Source: Apostichopus japonicus (Eukaryota > Echinodermata > Holothuroidea > Aspidochirotida > Stichopodidae). From it: 64,000 nt of DNA. A model generated the notes under the pieces. The model searched no databases. It was not told the origin of the DNA and saw only the letters and a program-made list of their open reading frames with translations. Positions 24,412-36,823 of this stretch are shown here, piece after piece (the first letter of the stretch is position 1; every line of letters begins with the position of its first letter). The stretch lies in the NCBI RefSeq assembly GCF_037975245.1, contig NC_092571.1:7174501-7238500 (forward strand). The letters are read 5' to 3'. A program made the position numbers and the translations under genes.

Positions 24412-25140
24412 ATTCTACTTACTGCCCTCTTGAACAATTATCATGAATGTTAATTTGCGAGTCCATTGACCACCTCAGTATGATACTACTGCCCTATTGA
24501 ATTTGGCAATCCATTCACTGCCGCAATGTTCTAGTGACCGCCCTCTTCAACAATTAGCATGAATAATAATTTGCGAGTCCATTGCCCACCTCAGTATCAT
24601 ACTACTGCCCTATGTAATTTGGCAATCCATTCACTGCCGCAATGTTTTACTTACCGCCCACTTCAACAATTATCATGAATGTTAATTTGCGAGTCCATTG
24701 ACCACCTCAGTATCATACTACTGCCCTATGTAATTTGGCAATCCATTCACTGCCGCAATGTTTTACTTACCGCCCACTTCAACAATTATCATGAATGTTA
24801 ATTTGCGAGTCCATTGACCACCTCAGTATCATACTACTGCCCTATGTAATTTGGCAATCCATTCACTGCCGCAATGTTTTACTTACCGCCCACTTCAACA
24901 ATTATCATAAATGTTAATTTGCGAGTCCATTGACCACCTCAGTCAGTATCATACCACTGCCCTATTTAATTTGGCAATCCATTCACTGCCGCAATGTTCT
25001 ACTGACCGCCCTCTTCAACAATTATCATGAATGTTAATTTGCGAGTCCATTGACCACCTCAGTATCATACTACTGCCCTGTTAAATTTGACATCTATTCA
25101 CTACTACCGCAATGTTCTACTTACTGCCCTCTTTAAAGTA
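24412..25140. repeat. 116-bp satellite, about six copies
   Basis: The marker CTTSAAC recurs at 24429, 24545, 24661, 24777, 24893 and 25013, then a diverged copy at 25131. The period is exactly 116 except where CAGT is duplicated (near 24943), which makes one unit 120. Units hold AATTTGCGAGTCCATTG, ACCACCTCAGTATCATAC and CACTGCCGCAATGTT. The three middle copies are nearly identical and the outer ones diverge, as expected from unequal crossing-over. There is no frame. Confidence 0.93.
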
Positions 25141-27650
25141 ATTTACATTGCTAGATAATTTGACAAGCCAGCTACCAGTTCATTATTCTCGGTACCTGTT
25201 CTGACTTGAACTTCCATACTTTCGACGCCTTTCGGAAGCATCTCCTTTTGTATTACACACCATCAAAATGGATATTGGCTTTTGAGTCTCAACACGCTGT
25301 CACTTGATCACACTTTAGTGCAGACGGATTTGTCACTTTCAGTTGTGGAATTGACGGCTGGTAACAGTTTAGACGTATCATATATGCCTTGGCGTTAAGT
25401 TAAGCGTTTAGCATGGTGCTAACATATGTCAAAACGATAACATTGTTTTCTTTTTAACTTTGCTTTATATTATTTAGTTTGATTTGTCAGATGTTAGCTC
25501 AAAAAGTAAACTATAGCTACTCTACTATGTGGAGTTTGAATAGCGATGATCGTGCTTGAACAAATCGAAAGTTAAAATACTCATTATAATAATAATAATA
25601 TAAATATTAAAACAGAAAACAATAACACGAGAAGAAAAACCCTGTTACGTCCCCATTCATGCTGATATTATGACTCAGTATACACCAGCAGCCTAATCAC
25701 ACTAATGTACGCTGGCTAGTGGCAATGTGTCTGCCTTACGTGTCATCTAAAATTCCATTTAGGACACAAATGAATACAATAGATTGAACTTACTATATTC
25801 AGGCAACTGTTTAGTCCATTAGTTTCTTTGTCCTTAGAGAGAAATACAGTCCTCTAAATTATACGATTTTTGTCGAAAGAAGGAATTAAAAAAGCGACAG
25901 CCGCGAAAGGCTTTTACATGTTATTTTCTGTCAATGTCTGCATGTTGACGCCTTTGCGTATAGGCGACATTCGAATACCTTCTTACTGTATTAGTTCTAC
26001 AATGGTTACAAATACGATACGTTGCGATATGGAGAAAATTAAATATGAGTTTGAAATAATGAAATATGTAACAACATGAGCTCTACAAAGAGGTGTGCCA
26101 AGCTGTTTCACCTTCTGTTGATACAAAATTATTGTCCGACCAAGTTAGTAAAATAAAGAGATTTCTGTTACCAGAGTATTATCATTTTTAATATGTGATG
26201 CTGAAATGATTGGGAATATAATTGGACGAAATTAAGCTTTTTTTGTGTGAAAAAGGTAAAATATAGAGATTCTTTGTATATATGCCGAAGGTTGTTATGA
26301 AATAAAGCGGACCTTGATAGCTTTGCTGAAAATGAAACTCAAATATGTTACATGTGATTAATCGATTAATTACCAGAAGATATCTCTCATACCAGAAAAA
26401 AAAGTCTATTGACTGTAAATCTCAACGACTGTCGTGATTTACATGTATAATCACCAAAACTTTTGCGTTTTTTTAATCAGAATAATCATACAATTTTCTT
26501 CACAAATGTACTATTTTCCCTTCAATTTTACTACCGTTGCAATTAAAAGAACATACTTGGTTGGATTAGACGAGGAAGATATTTTTTGTAAATTTCGTGC
26601 ACAATGAAAAAAGAAAAGATAAACAGAGTACGATTTTTCTAGGTTGGTATAAGAAAGAAAATAACAAATATTGTGGTTGCACTTTTCCCTGCATAATCTT
26701 CAAACTGTTTGTCATGAAAGGAAGGCGAGGTATGCGAGAGGGTGGATGACTAACAAGAGAGAGAGAGGAGGTGTTAAGTGATATCAAGTACGTAACGAGA
26801 ATAGAAAGACATTTAAGGTGATACCGAGTGTGTTAGGAAAATAAGATAAAAATACAGAGAAAAGCGGAAAATAGAGATCGATTATGAAAGTATCAAGCAA
26901 GAAGGGAAATCAGTGTTTTGAAAATCATATGTCAACTCGTGTGATGACGTAAGATCTGAGCGGTATTTGATTGTATTCGATAACGGAAAAGATATTGCAT
27001 TGCTAATAATACATGTGCATTTTCTGGAACTTGCATATGTGCAGTTTATAATAGATTTGCGGTACGAATGCAAAATTCTGCACATGAGTACAATTGTAAT
27101 TCCCGTAGCTTGAGTACCAATGCAAGTGTAGGCTCTAAGCGTGGGTACGAGTACGTGTGCTTAATCTGACATCTTAAGACCTACATGTGTAACTATTAGA
27201 TTTAAGAATTACCTCGCGTACGAGTAAATCTCCATTAGGTGGGGGGGGGGGGTAGGGGGAACGAGGAAGGAATGCGGGTATCAGTGCGGACTCATGTACT
27301 CCTAGTCTGCTTTCGAACATATTTCTTCAAAAGGTCACTCTACTTACTTACAGTAAGTCTGCAGTGATAAATGAATCCTTTATTCCTCGTTTTTTTGTTT
27401 GGGCAGTGAGGCGATCCCCCCGTTTATAGCGCTGTACAGTTTCAAGCTTAATTTGATTTTACTGAAAAGGCTTAAAATGGCAAAAAGTAACAGCATATCT
27501 CTTAAAGTATTTTTGAAGAATATTTACATTTATGTTAATTTAAAATGTTGTTACGATGTAAAGACCAATTTACATGGTAAAATAAACTGTAATGAAGGCA
27601 GTATTCAATGTTATCAAACTTCGAACTTTGTCGCACATTATTGCTGCAGC
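25141..27650. other. AT-rich non-coding stretch
   Basis: No supported gene. A G-run with G-rich flank lies at 27239-27270 and (AAT)n-like sequence near 25587-25605. Confidence 0.4.

Positions 27651-27707
<57 letters not shown>
27651..27707. repeat. (TA)n microsatellite
   Basis: Pure alternating TA of about 57 bases. Confidence 0.95.
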
Positions 27708-27708
<1 letters not shown>

Positions 27709-27925
27709 TGTTAGTGCACAATGATCACGTTTTCAAGTCGTGATTTCAGTCTTCCCCTGCAGAATGAATGTCGGGCAAATTTTGGGCCATTTTATAGAAT
27801 GAAATCGAGTTTTTAGGTGAATTACCATGCCGCCACTCCGTTACTAGAGTGATATTCACTCATCTCAGTGATCCTTACCAAATCGGTAACTGAGTGTGTG
27901 TTTAAAGAAGCTTATCATATTTGAA

Positions 27926-27928
<3 letters not shown>

Positions 27929-28020
<92 letters not shown>
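27929..28020. repeat. (AT)n microsatellite
   Basis: Pure alternating AT of about 90 bases. The Tyr/Ile frame across it is an artefact. Confidence 0.95.
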
Positions 28021-28023
<3 letters not shown>

Positions 28024-31000
28024 CCGACACTACAGTTGCAATATACAGCTTAAATGCGAATATCAAAATTATCTATTTCTTTTCCGATGTTGATTTAAAG
28101 TAAAACGGAGACTAACCTGGCCAGTCAAAACCCCAACTGAAAACAATGCAGTCATCACACCTTACAACGGTTCCATCTATTTTGTTACATTAAGGCCTCT
28201 GGCGTCCCTATAAGTATCTAATATAAAACCGTTGACTAGAATAGACTTTCAAGTTTTATCGGTGAATCCAACTAAAATACAACATGCCTCTTTAAAATGA
28301 GATAAATTAATGAAATACAGTTCATAAAACTCTCGGGATCTCGACGATCAATCCTTTTATCCTACAACCCAATTCGATAGCTAACATTGTGTGTTTTTAC
28401 ACCTCAAAAACACATTTTTCTCTGGTGATTTGCTTAACCTTTCTATTCGATTCCATGACCATTAAATCTTTCAGGCTGTAGGATATGTTTCAATGTTGTA
28501 GGTGTATATATCGCCTGCAGTAAGCCTCAGGCATACAGGCATCTAACAGGCGTCCGAAAATTGCGTGCATCAAGCCTATTGAACATGCCTACTACTGTCT
28601 CAATCACGCGCACATCAAGCCTCAAACATGCATTGAGCATGCGTCAAGCATGCGTGCTGAAATATCAATGTTTATATATATCTTGCGCCAAACTTGTGCC
28701 TATATACGTGTATCAAGTATAGGTATAGGTAACACAGTTGACAAAACGAACAGGGAACCAATCGTGCAAGTATACTACACCATGGTCGTACATCTAAGAA
28801 CATGCGTCATTTCTAAGGATTGGACGAGTAAATCAAGTACAAAGTATACTTATAAAATAATCACCGACAGACTATTGTATAGAGGAAAACGCTAATGGTG
28901 AAGTCACCAAGAGTTCTAAAAGTTATATCTCATTAGCGGAGTGTGATGCAAAGAGATGAGATTGGTACAGAGATTGAGAGATCGAGAATGAGACAGGGAG
29001 ATGTCGTGAGGGGTTGAGGGGGGGGGGTGTCAAGGGGTCAAGATTAATGCAACCATAATATCAATAATGTTTTTGTGTCTACGGTGAATTGTTACTTTTT
29101 ACGACTTTAAGATTACTAAACAAAGTCATATCATATACTGATTATCATATCCCATTTATAAGTAAACAATAAACAATGAACACATAAAGAGTTATTATTG
29201 TCCCTGAATCATATACCAGAAAATCCAAAACCTTTGACATGAGCTCGAAATTTATCCATCCTTTCACTGGCCTTTCCCACAGAGCATTTTCTATCGCCAT
29301 AATATTGAATGTTGTTTTTAAATAATGCAAGTAAGGTTAAAGTACTCTTGTTATAAGATTAATTTAAGAGTAATACAAATAGCGCTTCATTCAGGAATAA
29401 ACAACTTTCAGCTTTTTTGTGTTTTGATTCTATGTCATATTCTTCTTTGGTCATGTAGTAAAACCAAACAGACTTAGCTTCCCTACTTATCACGACTTGA
29501 TAATCGATACAGCGCTTTTCATGAGTATATTTCCAGGTCTTATAAAAACGCAGTTCTCATCCTTTTAAGACTTTCATCACGAACTATACAAAAAAAAACG
29601 ATGAAAACAAAAAACGATGAAAAAAGAAGAAGATGAAGAAAGAGAAGAAAAGAAGGAAAAATCGAAGTGGCCTTGTTTGCTCTCGAGTGATTTTCAATCG
29701 AGTCGTAGAGGTTGATATTTTAATGAAAGTGTATCAGACTCTACCGGAATGAATAACCGTTGGCAGTCTTTTGTATAAAGAGAACAAGTCCAGTATATTA
29801 TGATTGTGTTTATTACATTTATTTGCGACCAGATACTGTAGGTAACAATTGTTGGTAGAAAAGGCAAGATAAAGAATGATGGAGGAAAACAACCAGGAGT
29901 CGTATATGGAAAGAAAGTCCGCTGTGTCCATCATCACAGTTTTTTATTTATTATTTTATATAAAATAGTAGGATCATATCAAATAATGTTTTTCATAGCA
30001 TGCTTAGTCAGATATTATCCCCATTGGGAAAACTACTTTAATAAAAATTGCATATACATTGCAAATCTTTGTCACTTTGCTTTCAATTACAAGCCAAAAA
30101 TAGTAATATGATACCCAAATAATGCATATTCGTAAAGTGAACTGTCTAAAATTTGTTGTCACGCCAATGTGGTAAAAAGTAATTTGCATGATGATGCCGC
30201 GACCACAAACAGTTTTGTAACTAATTATTCTGTGGTGTATACATAAAATACCTGCTGCAGGAGACAAAACACAAGGTTTGTACATAATTAAATGACAGAC
30301 AATCAGTAAAACATATACAAACTTACCGATAACCTATACGGGAAGAAAGCCTGTGACACAAACACTTAAGAAAGTGAGAAAGTTGAAAGTAAAGGGTAAC
30401 ACGTGTTTTTGGAAGGTTAACGGGGCTGATTATGTTTCAGTAAATTGTACAACCCTTGTGGAGACTATCTGCCTTATGCTTTCCTTTTTGTTATCGCTGA
30501 CGTCACTTGAACATTGTCGAAGGAACGCTGTAGGAACTTTTTTTCTCTCATGGTTCAGTCCATTGGTTGGCGTAATCACATTGATGCAAATAATATCATA
30601 CATGGTCAAACACTTAATTCAATCCACAGACCTATGTACAAAGAAAAGTAAATCGGAGGACATCCAAACAATACACCTTAGTATATAAGGAAAGTTGATA
30701 TATTGGTATGGGACTCTTACCTGCTATAAAATACCATCCTAAAATCTATATGCATTTTGATAGACCGTGAAGTTACCAAAATCAATATTCAACACCAACC
30801 CATCGGCTTCCCTTCAGTCTAAACCAAGCACAACGAAGCCACTCTAACGTGGCGACTGCAATTATTGTCTTACATACCGTTGCAGTTCGATTCAGTTTTA
30901 AGCAGTCTGTGACAACCGATACGTTAAAGTCATAGAAATTCTCCTTATTCCGTAGCTGTGACATATTTTAATTGACTGTATAGTTTTATTTGTTTAGTTC

Positions 31001-31772
31001 CAATACTTTACCTATGATAACTGTTGACGCAACACTTAAGTCATATGACCAACCGTAATGTCAACATTCTATCAATCTGTCTTTACTTTCCACTCCAGAA
31101 AAGTAATCACAGATTCTCTTATCAATCACACATACTTCATTTTATCGCATCCTTCAACAAATATAGCTTGTATTACAGCTGACAATAACAGTGAAAGACA
31201 ACCCAATGTACAACGCATACGCAGTAAATGGCTAAATGTTTGGAAGATAAGGACAAAAGTCAAAGAAGAGGGCAAAAAGAAGGAAAGAATGAATAACATT
31301 AACAAAACAGCGAGATAAAATAGGAATAAAATCGAAGTCTCTGTTTTTTTTTTTTTGCGAAGATGTAGTTTAATATACAGAAGCGTACAACTCTAGATCC
31401 ATAACTCATTAAATTGTTGAAAATATGCAGTTCCGAATAAACGCCATTCTGTATATATTTTTATTATTAGTATAAACTAGAAGATATAAAGTGTAAATGC
31501 ACCGATTGTTCCAGTCGTTTTACGTATATTACTTTTGCACCTGAAACAGTCTGGACAAATTGAAAACATTTGAAACCAGGTGTGATGCCCACTGTCTATC
31601 AATCGAAACATTATGACAGTTTAGAATTCGCCAGGTTATTGGAGAGGTATATAGGTGTCTTTTCGTGTATACAAGTATGACAACAACAGTAGTTGATCTT
31701 TGGGTATGCGTTTTATGGAAACTGATGATTTTACATTGCAACATCTAAACATGTTACTCCTGCATGAGGTTC
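28021..31772. other. AT-rich non-coding stretch
   Basis: No convincing gene. A CATGC/AAGCCT-rich stretch at 28520-28650 shows loose repeats (AGGCATACAGGCATCTAACAGG; CATGCGTCAAGCATGCGTGC). A G-run lies at 29007-29029. Frames at 30353-30688 (111 codons) and 30004-30285 have no domain, signal peptide or splice context I can support. Confidence 0.4.
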
Positions 31773-32065
31773 GGTGCTGTGGCCGAGTGGAAAAAGGCGG
31801 TGGCATTTGAAGCAATAAGGCTTAGCAATCGGGAGGATCGGGGTTCGACCCCCGGCCAGACCATAATTAGGTGGGTTTTCCATCCAAGAGCAATCTACGG
31901 TTTCCCCATCTGAAATGACTTTCTAAATTGAAAAGATTCCAAATTTGAGTTGAAATGTTGAAGTGCATGGAAACCATCGACGTGAAAGTTGTAAGCCCAT
32001 CCGGGCTTCTCCCACATTCGTTGGGAATACATAATGCAGTAAACCATATTTCTATACCGTTCACG
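31773..32065 (+). mobile_element. tRNA-derived SINE, apparently near full length
   Basis: The head (31773-31861) has a class II (Ser/Leu-type) A box, TGGCCGAGTGG at 31780-31790, and a perfect B box, GGTTCGACCCC at 31842-31852, with T-arm sides CGGGG/CCCCG. The acceptor ends GGT/ACC pair only at the outermost three positions, so it is not a working tRNA. A body of about 200 bases follows, ending in a block containing GTGAAAGTTGTAAGCCC and CTTCTCCCACATTCG. The same block occurs inverted at 51772-51865, and a related one lies in the SINE at 12760-13018. Transcription by RNA polymerase III from the A and B boxes is expected from the family. Confidence 0.75.
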
Positions 32066-35000
32066 TAATTGACCTCAGGTCCAGTGACAGCGTTAAATGA
32101 AAAGCAACCTAGAAAGATAAGTAATTTAGATATCTGAAATGTTCATACACGATTGTTAGTAAATATTAGATATTGTATCCAAACCTATAACAATGGCTAA
32201 CAGATCGATATGTTTGACACATATTGCCAGAGAAATATTTCATTTCAGATTTGAAAACTTTGTCAATGTGTCGGCAAGCTTTTTGTTCGAAGATTTAGTT
32301 GTGTCCTTGGAATTGTTTTCATCCAAAAATAAATATTTTCATAAACTTATTAAAATTTAAATAAAAATGTCCTTGTCTTTTTTTATTATATATCGATGAC
32401 ATCTATAAAGGTTATTTGTTCCACTGAATGACGAAAATGGCTTCAATTACACCGGAATTACGTCATACAAAATAAAACAAGGTCATTACCTACAAAACCC
32501 AAAATAAAATATTCTCTAGAACAACGTAAAATAAATATCCGCGTTTAATTACTTTTCTCCTGTTACTGAAAACATACAAATAATTAAAACTTAATTATAA
32601 AAGACAATCAGAGAGAACTTACATACATTTTATCGACCGCGTTTAAAAGCAATAATCTCACCGTGAAATAGTTGGTCTTACCTAGAAAGGTGTGGAATTT
32701 ATTCATATGTTCGTGAATCAATAATGTATCTAATAAAACGAAACATGATATTTGTATAGAAGCATTCTCCTATGATTGAGAGACATAAGAAATTAATGTT
32801 TTTAGAGGTGAAATATGACGTAATGATAACGAAATGAATTTAGAATTGTCTAAACAAAGGCAGTGTATGATAAAACCAAGGTTTCGAAGAAGTTTAGAGA
32901 TTAGAAAGAGACCCGATAAGTGTTCTAAAGTTAACTTGTTTGCAACTTAGTCAATCAAAGTATTGCATACATAAATACCAACGACGCAACAGTATATCAT
33001 ATAATGCCGTCTTGCAAGAAAGTTATCAACTTTCCTATCATTATCACGTTGAAAGTAGGTCAACGAATACAGATCTGTGCATTTTGACGGTCTATAAATG
33101 ATTAATCGAAATATGAAGACCTTTCCAATAAACTTTCAAGACCAGTTGATGTTAAAGACTCAAAGAATTCTTCGAAATTACCAATTTAATGAAATTGAAG
33201 CAGGGCGTGAAGGAGGCTATGCATGAACACCATTCAAGTGTCATTCAGTCGCGTAATATAGAAAGAAAAAAGAAGAAAGATAATGGACATTGACCCTTTC
33301 CTACAATGATGACAACTTTGAATACACTAGGTCGGTTGATACTGAATAGATTTGATCTGAAAGAAAGCACAGAGGAATTCGAAAGACGTTTGTTTCAACA
33401 CTCACTAATAAACACGATGTTACAAAGGTCAGTCTTGGCATATTTTTCTACACCAAATATCTCACTCACACGCGTAAACTAATCCCCTTTAGCAGTGTAT
33501 ATTTAATTCATCGTTTCCAAATTATATACTATATCTAATTAGGTCGATGCGAAATGTCCTATAACGAGCATGAAAGATTCCTTCAGAATATTTGAATGAC
33601 CTTAAAGGTTTAGCATCAATTTGGTGATAAATTGTTTCTCCTGACCCCACATACTTAAATAAAATCTGACCATTGACAAATATTTTTTTTTTACGGGTAT
33701 TGGTTCATCAATGCATATTTTCATAGTGCTTATTTAAAAGTTTAAAACAATATTACATTATAACTGACTGATATTTTGTCAAGCAAACTTGAAACAACTG
33801 AGAACTTGTTATCATATTTCTTAAGCGTTAACAATGAAAATAGTTTCATGTGGTATAAACATTTCTGAAACCAATTCACAATACTTTTATAATTATGACG
33901 ACATACCTAACTCACATTTTAGAACTTGTTTACAGATGTTTTAAACATAACTCTAGTTTAAAAACATGATTCTTTTTGCTACTATACCTAGACTACTGCT
34001 CTCTGAAATGAATACATGTTTAGTGCTATTTGATACTTTACTATATATTGATTACATTTTCATGAGAATAATTGTCGATGTTCTTTGAGGTACACTTGTA
34101 TTGTGGAAATAGTCTACGTTATTTGTATTTCATGGATAGTTATTTCACGTTAACACACATGTCGTACGCAACATAATTTCTACTTCAACACTCTTATATT
34201 TGTAAACGGGATTATCCTGTGTATTTCAGTGATCCTAGTCCGGGTAAAACTTAGGGCTGTACGGGGTGGTTATAAGACATTACCTTTAAACACTCTTAAA
34301 TCAATGTTGACTTCTCCTAGTTCCTCAGTGATCTTGAAGTTATAGGATTGAACTCGAAACTACTATCGAATTTGTAGTTGAAACACTTTTAGATCAAAGA
34401 TATAATCTCTCCCAGACCAACATTGATATTGTGTGTAATTACATGGATGTGTAGGTTATATGGATACATTGCTTTTAGGAATGTTTCTTAATTGCTAAAA
34501 AATAAATTATCAAAACTTTAAGCTCAAATATAATTTGAAAAACACTTTTACAACGCAGTCGTCAAAACAGTGCTTTATTGTTTATAGCAGTGGTGACATG
34601 TGCGGCGGAGGTATGGGTTGGGGCGGAGGTAGGGTGGGTAGGTGTGGGGTGGGGGTTGGGGAGTTCACATGGGTAGGAAGAGGTGCTTTGAACCCTTAGT
34701 AGTATCAATTATACCTGTATCTAATGTGACGTCAAGAGAAGTGCCTTTGATGTTTGTCGTCCTGTGAAGATGCTTATAACAAAATGAGGAAATGCTTAAC
34801 GATAATAACGGGTTGATCGTAAGAGGAAGTGAGATAAAACTTGTGAGCTGATAGTTTAAAATATAATTCCTTTTGTACATGATCTGAGATATTTATGGTA
34901 TCCGGTGAACCACAACATTCCCCTATTTCATAAAGAACTTGGAAATATGAAGACAACAGAAAGTTTATGTGTGAAATATGTTCCGCGTTTAAATTATGTT

Positions 35001-36475
35001 ATAAAACGATGACAAACTATAAAAATATAATTCATATTTCCATAATTTATTAACACCAAGCCTTTACAAATATCAAGAAATTTGTTTGTTAGTAATACTC
35101 TGTATCCGTTTCCAAGTACTCTACGAATGAAACCCGTCCTTTAATCAGGTTAAATGGCTGGTGAAGTGTTAATTTTACCTTATATTTGATTAATGATCAT
35201 ATTTTTTATAAAGACCATACAACGTGAACTATTATATTTGCGATATTCTTTTTTGTTCATATGCTCCTTTTTTTGTTCTGTCAAGATGTTGACAAGAACC
35301 CTATAATAGTCAAACAACTTTATTTTCGGTAGAGAGTCACCTAACATGTTGGTGAAAGCTCAAGAGACCAGTGATAATCTCATTATAGGTATCAAAAAAA
35401 GAGCGTCAATTTGAAATGACACAGTCAAACTAGATGTACGATAACTAATCAACAGAGACCACATTGATCGAAACCTGTGGAAGAGAAAGAGGTAAAAATT
35501 CAAATTTTCCCCAAAGACTTTTCCTTCAGGAAACTCTTCTTCTTTTTTTTTTAAACGGTAATTACTTCTTTATTGATTAATGAAATTTCACATTAACCAG
35601 AGTATATTACAGGCGAAGGAAGTTCCCCGAAGCAAACGCTGAGAAGACTAATTGATTTAGCATAGTTCCATGGTAATTAAAGTCATGGAAACACGGCTTG
35701 AACGTTTCTCAAGGAAAAAAACCCTAAGATAGAAGGTTTATAACCTATTTTTTTTTCTGCTGGTTCCATTTGTTAATTGGTCGTCTCTTATACGCGTAAC
35801 GATCTTTTATTTGGTTTTTCTATGGAATCTTATTTGGGTGAACACTTAAATACATTATGCTGTACTCAATATTTCACCGCAGGCTAGATATGACAATTTC
35901 CATTGACTTCCTCTGCGCACGCTCTAATTGGAAGCACTTTATCCGGAGATAGCTTGTATAAAAGTGTGAGGAACTTCAATGAACAAATGAATTGTAGAAA
36001 ACAGAACATTATAGTTCGAGATGTCATGGGATGGGCAGATGACGTTTCGTTTATTTAGTTGAACTTACCATGAGTTTGAATACTTTAAGTTATGTTCATA
36101 ATAACTTATAATAATTTATTTTTATGAAATATATAAATAGTGCTAAAATGAATGATGATTAATTTAAGCAAATAGTTAGTAATTAACATACAAAATTGAT
36201 ATGCTAATAGGTAAAAAATTATTTTACATAATATATTTTATATTAAGCTTAAATGTTACAGAAACGACTGAGTTATTCTTAAACCATTTTTTCTGATGGT
36301 TAAAGCAGACTCTTTTCTTTATTTTCATTACTGCTAAAAGCAAATCAACAAGGCAATGACACTACCACAAACACACACACGGTCATTACTCGAAAATATG
36401 TTCTAGGACTGGTACATTAACACATACTTTATAGTCACTGGCAATGTTATTCCATAACTGTCCAAATAATTAACC
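32066..36475. other. Long AT-rich non-coding stretch
   Basis: No supported gene or RNA. The only distinctive segment is a G-rich tract at 34603-34665 (GGGGTGGGGGTTGGGG) with quadruplex potential. Frames are all below 75 codons. Confidence 0.45.
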
Positions 36476-36483
36476 AGTTTTCA

Positions 36484-36815
36484 CAGTGGCGGAGCTAGGG
36501 GTATTGGTCAGGGGGCGAGAATGGTCTGTAGGGGCGCTTTCGACACTACCTAAGCGGAGCGCCACCACAGGTTGGCGCGGAGCGTACAGATTTTTTTTGA
36601 GTAAAGATGCTCCCTAGATCGCCGGAAATGACCCTTGCTAATTTGCAGATAATGTGACAAATGTCAATAGGTAGATGAGAGCACAATAAAAAAAGTCAAT
36701 AATCGCGAATAAGTAAAAAGTGGTAAAAAGCTGAAAAGGGCGCCAGTAGTCCATTTGAGTCCGTCGGAGGGGGGGGGGGGATCCGCCCCCTGACTGTATG
36801 GACGCTACGCCACTG
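36484..36815. mobile_element. hAT-like MITE, copy 1, with perfect 8-bp target duplication
   Basis: It starts CAGTGGCGGAGC and ends GCTACGCCACTG, giving terminal inverted repeats with one mismatch in 12. It is bounded by AGTTTTCA on both sides (36476-36483 and 36816-36823), a perfect 8-bp target duplication typical of hAT. Internal landmarks are TAAGCGGAGCGCCACCAC, GTTGGCGCGGAGCGTACAG, GGGCGCCAGTAGTCCATTTG and a G-run followed by GATCCGCCCCCTGACTGTA. There is no transposase frame. The perfect duplication implies a fairly recent insertion. Confidence 0.9.
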
Positions 36816-36823
36816 AGTTTTCA

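Noticed and set aside
30353-30688. 111-codon frame with two hydrophobic stretches
   Set aside because: No family resemblance, no splice or promoter context; hydrophobic runs are common in AT-rich chance frames.
31773-31861. Functional tRNA-Ser/Leu
   Set aside because: The A and B boxes are good, but four of the seven acceptor positions do not pair and a SINE body follows.
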